This document shows, in pieces, positions 34,691 to 41,069 of a DNA stretch of 64,000 nucleotides. The DNA comes from Athalassotoga sp964433875. GTDB lineage: Bacteria > Thermotogota > Thermotogae > Mesoaciditogales > Mesoaciditogaceae. The stretch is from assembly GCA_964433875.1 (NCBI GenBank), contig CAYSSO010000006.1, forward strand, positions 1-64,000, read 5' to 3'. The number at the start of each line of letters is the position of its first letter. Positions within the stretch are counted from its first letter, which is position 1. The notes beneath the pieces were generated by a model, which was not told where the DNA came from, did no database searches, and saw nothing but the letters and a program-made list of their open reading frames with translations. A program made the translations under genes and the position numbers.

Positions 34691-34714
34691 CAAAATGCCC
34701 TCACGCAAGAGGGC
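34691..34714 (-). terminator. Terminator after tRNA-Gly
   Basis: On the minus strand GCCCTC-TTGCGT-GAGGGC (34697-34714) is followed by ATTTTGTTT. It lies two bases beyond the CCA end of tRNA-Gly and separates the tRNA transcript from the nitroreductase gene. Confidence 0.8.
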
Positions 34715-34716
34715 TA

Positions 34717-34792
34717 TGGAGCGGCCAACGGGGCTTGAACCCGCGACCCTCAACTTGGGAAGCTGATGCTCTACCAACTGAGCTATGGCCGC
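34717..34792 (-). tRNA. tRNA-Gly (anticodon CCC)
   Basis: Minus-strand cloverleaf with acceptor GCGGCCA/TGGCCGC, D arm GCTC/GAGC, anticodon stem TCAGC/GTTGA with loop TTCCCAA (anticodon CCC, reading GGG), T arm CGGGG/CCCCG-type and encoded CCA. It has its own promoter and terminator. Confidence 0.96.
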
Positions 34793-34800
34793 ACATTAAA

Positions 34801-34829
34801 ATTTTACCATAATGGATACGCTAAATCAA
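34801..34829 (-). promoter_or_regulatory. Promoter of tRNA-Gly
   Basis: Minus strand: TTGATT (34824-34829), 17-base spacer, TGGTAAAAT with hexamer 34801-34806. The predicted start is a few bases upstream of the mature tRNA 5' end at 34792. The -35 lies just beyond the stop of the efflux gene. Confidence 0.75.
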
Positions 34830-34832
34830 GTT

Positions 34833-36449
34833 TTAGTCCTCATCTATCATCTTTTTACGCATTAACTTTACTCTTAAAGTCTTTTTCGCATCTGGAGTCT
34901 TTTTAGTCTCTTCGACTATATTTATCCTTTTTATTAAAATAGAAAGCACTATAAGTCCTATTGAAGCAAAGGTAGCGATCAAAAAAGCATAGGTTATAGA
35001 ATTTGCAAGGTATTTTGCCATATCGTTGAAGACTCCGTTCAAAATCGCGTGAAGCGTTACAGGTGTTTTTGAAAGAATTTGATTTTTATTCATAAGAAAT
35101 TGTGGCGAGTTCATTGAAGAGAGTAAATCTTTTGGAAGCACATAGTCTAAGATCTTTGGAATTCCAGTTAATTGTGAGGCGTAAATTGTGTTTACTATCG
35201 TTCCGAATACGGCCGTTCCAACGGTCCCTCCTATGCTTCTGAAAAATTGAACGGATGAAAGCGCGAGACCTGTGTACTTTCTATCAACGGCACTTTGAAT
35301 TACGACCATCATCATACCCATTGTGACTCCCACGCCAAAACCTGTCAGTATCATATAAAAGTCAAGCCTTAGGGTTGATACATCGTAAGGTATACGAGAT
35401 ATAAGAAATAATCCTATCGTTGTCAAAATCGATCCGGCGATAAATACAAGTTTATATTTTCCTGTTTTTGATATGTAAAACCCACCTAAGACGCTTGATG
35501 CCATTGATGCAAGCATGACGGGCATAAGGATGAGCCCTGAGTTTGTTGCCGATTGGCCTTGAACCCCCTGAATAAAGAGTGGAATGTAGACGGAAAGAGA
35601 AAATAAAGAGAATCCTACGAGAAAGTTGATCGAGTTAGCAACGGAAAAGACCTGATTTTTGAACAATTTCAATTCCAAAATTGGTTCCTGTACTTTTCTT
35701 TCGACAAAATAAAATGGGATAAAAAGCATTGCAGAAATCATAAAAAGCCCCCACACCTGAGGTTCAACCCATGAATTGTCTATTGAAGCGTAAGAGAGGC
35801 CCATCAAGAGGGAAAAAATCATTCCACCAAGCAATATTGCACCCCAATAATCGATCTTGGCCTTTGCGTTGCCACCGAGTTCCTTCGACAGAAAAAAGTA
35901 AGCCATAAAAAGAGCCGGTATTCCTATTGGCATGTTAACGTAAAATACCCAGTGCCAACTTATTTGATCTGTAAGATATCCTCCTATCAAAGGACCGAGT
36001 ATACTCGATACGGCAAAGACCGCTCCTATAAGGCCTTGATACTTTCCTCTTTCTCTGGGAGTAAAGACATCACCTATTATCGCAGGGCCAACTGCCATAA
36101 GAGCCGCCGCCCCTATTCCCTGAAAAGTCCTTGCCCCTATGAGCCAATATATGTTTTGCGAAAGACCGGCAATCCAAGAAAAAGCCATGAATGTGAGCAT
36201 ACCACCCATGTAGAAGTATTTTCTTCCAAAGATATCTGAAATTTTCCCGAAGATAGGTATGAAAATGGTCGATGTGAGCATGTAGGCCGTGAAAACCCAC
36301 GAATACAAAGACATTCCGCCAAGTTCATCTATTATCCTCGGCATCGCAGTACCAACCACTGTTTGATCCATTGAAGACATAAAAACTCCAAGCATAACCG
36401 TTGCCAAAGCACCGAAAGCAATCCTTCTTGAAATATTTTTTTCTGGCAT
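34833..36449 (-). CDS. DHA2-family (14-TMS) MFS drug/proton antiporter
   Basis: The 538-residue membrane protein has the DHA2 layout: MFS motif C-like and D1 regions at the start (SSMDQTVVGTAMPRI), motif A (GKISDIFGRKYFYMGG), an RTFQGIGAAA motif, RGKYQGL, and GPLIGGYL (motif C). About 14 hydrophobic segments are seen, with a charged tail. ATG 36449 (M-P-E-K) has AGAGGTG upstream; a GTG three codons earlier is unlikely. Export of hydrophobic drugs or dyes is the family role. No local regulator gene is adjacent. Confidence 0.92.
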   Translation of the reverse strand: MPEKNISRRIAFGALATVMLGVFMSSMDQTVVGTAMPRIIDELGGMSLYSWVFTAYMLTSTIFIPIFGKISDIFGRKYFYMGGMLTFMAFSWIAGLSQNIYWLIGARTFQGIGAAALMAVGPAIIGDVFTPRERGKYQGLIGAVFAVSSILGPLIGGYLTDQISWHWVFYVNMPIGIPALFMAYFFLSKELGGNAKAKIDYWGAILLGGMIFSLLMGLSYASIDNSWVEPQVWGLFMISAMLFIPFYFVERKVQEPILELKLFKNQVFSVANSINFLVGFSLFSLSVYIPLFIQGVQGQSATNSGLILMPVMLASMASSVLGGFYISKTGKYKLVFIAGSILTTIGLFLISRIPYDVSTLRLDFYMILTGFGVGVTMGMMMVVIQSAVDRKYTGLALSSVQFFRSIGGTVGTAVFGTIVNTIYASQLTGIPKILDYVLPKDLLSSMNSPQFLMNKNQILSKTPVTLHAILNGVFNDMAKYLANSITYAFLIATFASIGLIVLSILIKRINIVEETKKTPDAKKTLRVKLMRKKMIDED

Positions 36450-36833
36450 GCAGTGCACCTCTATCTGTAAAGATATATCTGCATAGATTGTACGCTCAAA
36501 AGATTTCTTACAAATGAAGGGATTTTGATTCTTTTTTTAATAAAAAACTTTGATTGAACTTGTGGTGCAATGTCAAGTTGTATTAAAAGAATTAAAGGTT
36601 TATTTCAAATGATTTTTGAATAAAAATTATGATTAATTTTTTTATTTAAATATTTTCACAAATTATCTAAATATATCTTCGTTAATCTTCACAAATGACT
36701 TTCTTGATTTAAAATTTGAAAAGCATGTGTATTTCAATTATAAAATCATTTTTTGCAAGATCATTTCTTGTATTATTCTAATTTTTGATGATGATATAAT
36801 ACTTTGCTATTTCATTAAAAAGGAGGGTTTTTT
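36450..36833. other. AT-rich intergenic region between divergent genes
   Basis: About 380 bases with very high AT content, lying between the efflux gene (-) and the secreted-protein gene (+). It contains a perfect palindrome AGATATATCT (36471-36480) just upstream of the efflux-gene Shine-Dalgarno, a T7AAT-A6-type symmetric tract near 36530-36545, and an extended -10 near 36795. No open frame with a ribosome-binding site or RNA gene is visible. Confidence 0.6.
36792..36800 (+). promoter_or_regulatory. Extended -10 promoter for 36834 gene
   Basis: TGATATAAT ends at 36800, 33 bases before the ATG, with AAGGAGGG between them. The -35 area is AT-rich with no good match, typical of an extended -10 promoter. 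Confidence 0.6.
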
Positions 36834-37613
36834 ATGAAAAAGTTTTATTTGATTCTTATTGCTTTACTTGTTTTAGGGATAATGGCATTTTCAACTGTCA
36901 ACGTCATAATTGATGAAGGGCATTCAAACCAGTACAATCAGTCAAAGTTAACAGATATGGTAAAAACTCTTGAATCTTCTGGCTATAACGTGATATTTTC
37001 GACCTCTGAAATTACGCCTCAACTTTTAAATCAGGGAAAAATACTCTTGCTTGCAAATCCAAAATCACTGTCTGACTCAGAAATAAATGCAATAGTTAAC
37101 TTTGTACAAAATGGTGGAGGATTATTTTTAACTGCCGAATCAAACTACAAACAAGAAGGCCATTTTGCCGTTCTGAACAAATTGCTCGGGGCATTAAATG
37201 CGGGATTCGTTTTTAATCCTGACGAAGTTGAAGATAGTTCTTTTAACTATGGTGATGTTTGGGAAGTCAAAATTAGCGATTTTCCCTCAACTCCATTTAA
37301 CATTGCAAATGGAATAAGTGTTATTAAATTTTACAGTGGATGCTCTTTGGCAGCGCCTGGAAATAACCCACTTCAAAATGGACAGGCTTATGTGATCGCT
37401 CAGACTTCTCCTATGGCAAAACAAGCGGATACGGATTCTCAAACATATTCTTACTGGCAACCACCTTTACCTGTTGGAGCGGCACAAATTATAGGAAAAG
37501 GAAGATTAATTGGATTTGGAACGGCAATATATTCGAACTACGATTGGACAACGAAAGGATATGATAACGCACAGTTTACCTTAAATATTCTGGCATGGCT
37601 TTCTGGAAAGTGA
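36834..37613 (+). CDS. Exported DUF4350/GATase1-like protein
   Basis: The 259-residue protein has a signal peptide (1-20, ending IMAFS). The mature part starts VNVIIDEGHSNQYN and has a Rossmann-like pattern seen in DUF4350/ThuA-type glutamine-amidotransferase-like domains: LLLANPKSLSDSEINAIVNFV, then NGGGLFLTAES, and a late GKGRLIGFGTA. No catalytic Cys-His pair typical of active GATases is evident, so it may bind a ligand rather than catalyse. It is 11 bases upstream of the phosphoesterase gene, and both are exported, so they likely act together outside the membrane. Confidence 0.65.
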   Translation: MKKFYLILIALLVLGIMAFSTVNVIIDEGHSNQYNQSKLTDMVKTLESSGYNVIFSTSEITPQLLNQGKILLLANPKSLSDSEINAIVNFVQNGGGLFLTAESNYKQEGHFAVLNKLLGALNAGFVFNPDEVEDSSFNYGDVWEVKISDFPSTPFNIANGISVIKFYSGCSLAAPGNNPLQNGQAYVIAQTSPMAKQADTDSQTYSYWQPPLPVGAAQIIGKGRLIGFGTAIYSNYDWTTKGYDNAQFTLNILAWLSGK

Positions 37614-37624
37614 GATGAAATAAA

Positions 37625-38746
37625 ATGGATAAGAGGGTATTTTTCATTTCATTAATCTTTCTGATCTCTTTTGCTCTTTTTATCTTTGGAGCGGAGACAT
37701 TTAGATTCATCGTTTTCGGTGATAACAGACCTTACAATAATGAAGAACCTCAGCCTGCCGTATTCAGACAAATAGTTCAGGATGTTGAATGGATACACCC
37801 ATCTTTTGTGATCGATACAGGTGATCTTGTCCATGGATATGATGCGAATGCAGAACAGACGTGGCAGCAATATATAGATTTCTTGAATGTCACAAAGATC
37901 TTTGATATCCCATTTTATACTACCGTCGGTAACCATGATGTAGCCGGAGAAAATGGTCAAACGGATTACGAATTGCTCCTACATAGGCCCCTTTATTATT
38001 CGTTTAATTACGATACAAGCCATTTCATAGTACTTGATACAAATGTTAACTCTCCGAATGGAGATTTTACTCAAGCCCAATATGATTGGCTTGTCAAAGA
38101 TCTTGAATCTGCAACTTCTGTAGATAATATTTTTATCTTCATGCATAAGCCGCTTCATGAATATGGCGATCCAGCGGATACGGCATGGACAGATAAAACT
38201 ATGGCTCGCAAAGTTGAAGAACTTTTCAATTCTTATAATCAGAAATACCATAACATAAGGATAGTATTCGAAGGACATGAACACCTTTACTGGAAAGCAG
38301 ATTTCGGTGGAATAACATACATTATCACGGGTGGAGCGGGTGCTCCACTTTATCAGGCACCTCAAGATGGAGGTTTTTACCATTTTGTTCTTGTNNNNNN
38401 NNNNNNNNNNNNNNNAGTCTACGGCAAACAAGTCTATACGCAGGTATTTCTTCCAGGATATTTTGATGTTAAATACTATCCTTTGAACACAGGGGCATTT
38501 AACAGTGTAACAGCCATTATAACGAATCATTTGCCAACCATCTACGATGGATTGCTTATCAAAGGTCTTAAATTTGTTATGCCAGATTTTTCATCTTACA
38601 CGGTCAATGGAAATATTCCATGCAGGATCTGGAAGACTGTCAAAAATGATAATGGTACTGTTACTATTTATGTTGAAGCAAAATTGGAACTCGGAAGTTA
38701 CTCTCAAATGACACAAAATGTTGTAACTGTAAGCGTTGGAAGGTAA
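37625..38746 (+). CDS. Exported calcineurin-like metallophosphoesterase (contains sequence gap)
   Basis: The 373-codon frame encodes a signal peptide (1-22) and a metallophosphoesterase domain with all motifs: FGDNRPY, DTGDLVHG, GNHDVAG, FMHKP and EGHEHLYW. A C-terminal beta-rich domain of about 120 residues follows the gap. The run of 21 undetermined bases (38395-38415) happens to keep the frame, but the true length there is unknown. The substrate (nucleotide, phospholipid or other phosphoester) cannot be told. A terminator follows. Confidence 0.85.
   Translation: MDKRVFFISLIFLISFALFIFGAETFRFIVFGDNRPYNNEEPQPAVFRQIVQDVEWIHPSFVIDTGDLVHGYDANAEQTWQQYIDFLNVTKIFDIPFYTTVGNHDVAGENGQTDYELLLHRPLYYSFNYDTSHFIVLDTNVNSPNGDFTQAQYDWLVKDLESATSVDNIFIFMHKPLHEYGDPADTAWTDKTMARKVEELFNSYNQKYHNIRIVFEGHEHLYWKADFGGITYIITGGAGAPLYQAPQDGGFYHFVLXXXXXXXXVYGKQVYTQVFLPGYFDVKYYPLNTGAFNSVTAIITNHLPTIYDGLLIKGLKFVMPDFSSYTVNGNIPCRIWKTVKNDNGTVTIYVEAKLELGSYSQMTQNVVTVSVGR
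38395..38415. other. Undetermined bases (assembly gap)
   Basis: 21 consecutive N inside the phosphoesterase gene, at the junction between the catalytic and C-terminal domains. The true size may differ, since short N runs are often placeholders. Confidence 0.99.
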
Positions 38747-38755
38747 AATGACGAA

Positions 38756-38785
38756 TAAAGCCCCAGTTATGGGGCTTTATTTTTA
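38756..38785. terminator. Bidirectional terminator
   Basis: AAAGCCCC-AGTTAT-GGGGCTTT followed by ATTTTT on the plus strand, with A-rich sequence on the other side. It lies between the convergent phosphoesterase and copper-operon ends and can serve both. Confidence 0.88.
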
Positions 38786-38848
38786 AAAAAGCGTTAAAAT
38801 GTGAATGAATTTTTGCACTATACGCGTGTAGCCATAGCGATACAAAAA

Positions 38849-39013
38849 TTACTTTATCGAGAATTTTGATTTCGACTGAGCCTCAACGGAGTATTTTGTA
38901 ATTTCTACATTGCAACTTCCATCGTGAGTAGAACACCACTCGTAGCATTGCTTTGCAAGAGATTCATCTTTGTAATGCAGACCACATATCTCACATTTGA
39001 ACACGTTTTCCAT
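38849..39013 (-). CDS. Small Cys-rich protein (54 aa), last gene of copper operon
   Basis: Too short for most gene finders. ATG 39013 has GAGGTGAT at good spacing and starts 4 bases after the cupredoxin stop; the stop is TAA at 38849. The product begins MENVFKCEICGLHYKDE and has five cysteines (7, 10, 23, 27, 34) plus His13 and His30: a CxxC pair, then C-x3-C, suggesting a zinc- or copper-binding mini-domain. Similar short proteins of unknown function are known in archaea, from memory; no role is established. Confidence 0.75.
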   Translation of the reverse strand: MENVFKCEICGLHYKDESLAKQCYEWCSTHDGSCNVEITKYSVEAQSKSKFSIK

Positions 39014-39017
39014 GATA

Positions 39018-39608
39018 TCACCTCACCACGAATTGGCCATACATGCCATTTTCTGCATGACCAGGTACCTGACAAATGTAGTAAAAATCACCCGCAACGC
39101 TGGCTTTAAAAGTTGTCTCGGACGAATAGAATTTACCGTTGCTCTCAGGAGGTAACGGCTGTATAAACGCCCCCCCAAACGCGGGACCATCGAACATCAT
39201 CTCTCCCATGTAGTAATAAGGTGGCGCACCGGCAGTTACAACCACGCCATGATACATATCATTGTCCCCATTCACAAACTCTATTGTCACATTGGCATTC
39301 TTTTGCACGACTATTGTCGGATTCACAAGACCATACACTCCAAATGAATACATAGGACCATTCTGGGGACTTGCAATTATTGGAATTTTCACATCCGGCC
39401 CGTAAAAATAAATCGTGTTGGAACTTTTGTCTATTTTCACATTCGTACCTGCTGGTGTGTTTAAAGCCGACACTTCAGATGCGCTGATCGTTGTGTTTGG
39501 GGCAAATCCACCCCACATGCCAAAGCCGAATGCAAAAACTGTTATACCCGCTCCAATCAGCAAAAGTACTATTCCAATTAAAAGAAATTTCCCTTCTCTC
39601 TCGCTCAT
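39018..39608 (-). CDS. Membrane-anchored rusticyanin/sulfocyanin-like blue copper protein
   Basis: The 196-residue protein has one N-terminal membrane segment (about 8-30) and an exported cupredoxin domain. All type-1 copper ligands are in place: His120 (DMYHGVVV), then Cys179, His184 and Met189 in CQVPGHAENGM (C-x4-H-x4-M). The segments NPTIVVQKNANVTIEFVN and FYYICQVPGHAENGMYG resemble rusticyanin closely. Such proteins carry electrons, mostly in acidophilic iron or sulfur oxidisers. Here it sits in a CsoR-associated copper operon, so either electron transfer or copper buffering is possible. Confidence 0.88.
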   Translation of the reverse strand: MSEREGKFLLIGIVLLLIGAGITVFAFGFGMWGGFAPNTTISASEVSALNTPAGTNVKIDKSSNTIYFYGPDVKIPIIASPQNGPMYSFGVYGLVNPTIVVQKNANVTIEFVNGDNDMYHGVVVTAGAPPYYYMGEMMFDGPAFGGAFIQPLPPESNGKFYSSETTFKASVAGDFYYICQVPGHAENGMYGQFVVR

Positions 39609-39614
39609 ATCATC

Positions 39615-39908
39615 TCACCCATTCATTAAATCCCTCAACATTCTCTCGTACTCTTCTTTTGTGATTTCACCACGGGCATATCTTATTTTCAAAGCAGAAA
39701 TCGCCTCATCGTAATCATTTCTACTTCTATAATAATGCCTGTGGTAATTGTGATATGTTCCTCCCGTCATAAACCATCTTACGATCATGACTATTCCCCA
39801 CAGCACAAAAACAAATCCTAAAATGCCTATTATCATCATGAGCCATCCACCACCCCAGCCCCATCCGTATCCACCCCAAAAACCAGGTCCTCCATACCAC
39901 CACATCAT
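39615..39908 (-). CDS. SHOCT-domain membrane protein
   Basis: The 97-residue protein has a Gly/Trp-rich N-terminus (WWYGGPGFWGGYGWGWGG), one or two membrane segments (about 22-47), a His/Tyr-rich stretch (YHNYHRHYYR) that could bind metal, and a C-terminal SHOCT motif (ISALKIRYARGEITKEEYERM). SHOCT domains are short oligomerisation modules common near metal-handling genes. It lies 6 bases from the cupredoxin gene. Confidence 0.82.
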   Translation of the reverse strand: MMWWYGGPGFWGGYGWGWGGGWLMMIIGILGFVFVLWGIVMIVRWFMTGGTYHNYHRHYYRSRNDYDEAISALKIRYARGEITKEEYERMLRDLMNG

Positions 39909-39912
39909 ATTC

Positions 39913-40149
39913 TCACATTCCTTCCTCTAAAATTTCGTTTATTTCATTTATCTCTTCTATTTTTGCATTCAAAACTTCCATCGCCTTTCTGACATCCAAT
40001 TTCTTTTCCTGCGCAAAATTCTTGATCGTCTGCATCTTCGCACAGCACGTGTTAAAACCGAGTTTTAAAAGTTCCGATTGCATGGACGGATCTTTATCGA
40101 GGATCTCTTTTATCGTCGTGCTTTCATCGACTAAATCTATTTTCTTCAT
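39913..40149 (-). CDS. DUF1858-domain protein
   Basis: The 78-residue protein matches DUF1858, a small helical domain also found at the N-terminus of iron-sulfur repair proteins: DESTTIKEILDKDP, then LLKLGFNTCCAKMQTIKNFA with a vicinal Cys pair. ATG 40149 has GGAGGA seven bases upstream; the frame is open to 40164. The Cys pair suggests a thiol or metal role, but no function is established. Confidence 0.82.
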   Translation of the reverse strand: MKKIDLVDESTTIKEILDKDPSMQSELLKLGFNTCCAKMQTIKNFAQEKKLDVRKAMEVLNAKIEEINEINEILEEGM

Positions 40150-40164
40150 GATTCTTTCCTCCAT

Positions 40165-40548
40165 TCATTCGGAAAGCTTTAAGGATATTTCTTCAAGTAT
40201 TCCGCTTATTTCTTTGAATATGGATTTTAGCCGTTTATCGCTTGTTTCTATCGTTTTTGGATCAAGATACGCAAGATGGTAGCCGTCGCTATCTTCGAAA
40301 ATCCCAATTTTGCAGGGTAAATTTATTCCCTCAATCGGAGAAATTGTCAAAATTTCATGGGCCTTCGACGCGTTACAAATATCGAAGACAATTGCATTTT
40401 TTCCGAGATCTTTACCCTTAGACTTTAAAATCGCACCAAAATCATGCTCGGCAAGCACGGCAAAATTATGAGAATTTACAAGATCTTTCAATTTACCTTT
40501 CGTACTCTTAAAATCGTTGACTTTTATTTTTCTTTCAACAACTTTCAT
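40165..40548 (-). CDS. DUF302 family protein
   Basis: The 127-residue soluble protein matches DUF302: an N-terminal strand-helix FKSTKGKLKDLVNSHNFAVLAEHDFGAIL, a middle VFDICNASKAHEIL and the family hallmark LPCKIGIFEDSDGYHLAYLDP. DUF302 proteins occur in sulfur-oxidation and metal loci; their reaction is unknown. ATG 40548 has AGGAGGG upstream. It follows csoR by 12 bases. Confidence 0.88.
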   Translation of the reverse strand: MKVVERKIKVNDFKSTKGKLKDLVNSHNFAVLAEHDFGAILKSKGKDLGKNAIVFDICNASKAHEILTISPIEGINLPCKIGIFEDSDGYHLAYLDPKTIETSDKRLKSIFKEISGILEEISLKLSE

Positions 40549-40560
40549 TTTAGCCCTCCT

Positions 40561-40860
40561 TCACAAAGATTTTTCGAGGTATTTCATAAGCGTTTCTAAT
40601 TCTTTCAATTTTTCATCAACATCTCCGCTTTTAACGGCATCTTTAACACAGGTCTCTATGTGTTTATTTATCACCGATGTATTTGCCTTTTTCAAAAGCG
40701 CTATTACCGCAAGCAACTGCGTCGAGATATCAACACAATATCTGTCGTCTTCTATCATCTTTATGATCGCATCAAGATGCCCTCTTGCCGTTTTCAAAAG
40801 ATTCAATGCCTCTTCATGTTTTAGATGGTGATCGGCATGCTGAACGTGTAATTTTTCCAT
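40561..40860 (-). CDS. csoR: Copper-sensing repressor CsoR
   Basis: All-helical repressor that leaves DNA when Cu(I) binds. The 99-residue protein (start ATG 40860, MEKLHVQH) carries the copper ligands Cys42, His67 and Cys71 (RYCVDI and HIETCV), spaced as in Mycobacterium CsoR. The N-terminus is His-rich (His5, 8, 11, 12, 15), which could add metal affinity. It is in the copA-copZ operon, and a G/C-rich inverted repeat in the copA promoter is its likely operator. Confidence 0.92.
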   Translation of the reverse strand: MEKLHVQHADHHLKHEEALNLLKTARGHLDAIIKMIEDDRYCVDISTQLLAVIALLKKANTSVINKHIETCVKDAVKSGDVDEKLKELETLMKYLEKSL

Positions 40861-40865
40861 TTGGA

Positions 40866-41069
40866 TCACTCTATCCTCACAAGCGTGTATCCGGCCTCTT
40901 CTATTGCACTTTTGAATGTATCAAAAGAGATCTCTTTTTTTGTTTCTACCTCTGCCGTCCCGTTATCGAGATTTACCTCGGCCCTTTTAACTCCCTTTAT
41001 ACCCTTTAAGGCTTCTTCAACGTGCATCTTGCAATGCTCGCACGTCATCCCGTCAATATACAGTTTCAT
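40866..41069 (-). CDS. copZ: Copper chaperone CopZ
   Basis: The 67-residue heavy-metal-associated domain has the Cu(I) site GMTCEHC (Cys10, Cys13) and the ferredoxin-like pattern. It would pass copper to CopA. ATG 41069 overlaps the copA stop by 4 bases, and csoR follows closely. Confidence 0.93.
   Translation of the reverse strand: MKLYIDGMTCEHCKMHVEEALKGIKGVKRAEVNLDNGTAEVETKKEISFDTFKSAIEEAGYTLVRIE

Noticed and set aside
34717..34792. tRNA-Gly as phage or island attachment site
   Set aside because: No integrase and no second copy of the tRNA 3' end was seen in the window.
36660..36715. Repeated TCACAAAT motifs in the AT-rich spacer as a regulator site
   Set aside because: Both copies run the same way and the region is so AT-rich that chance is enough.
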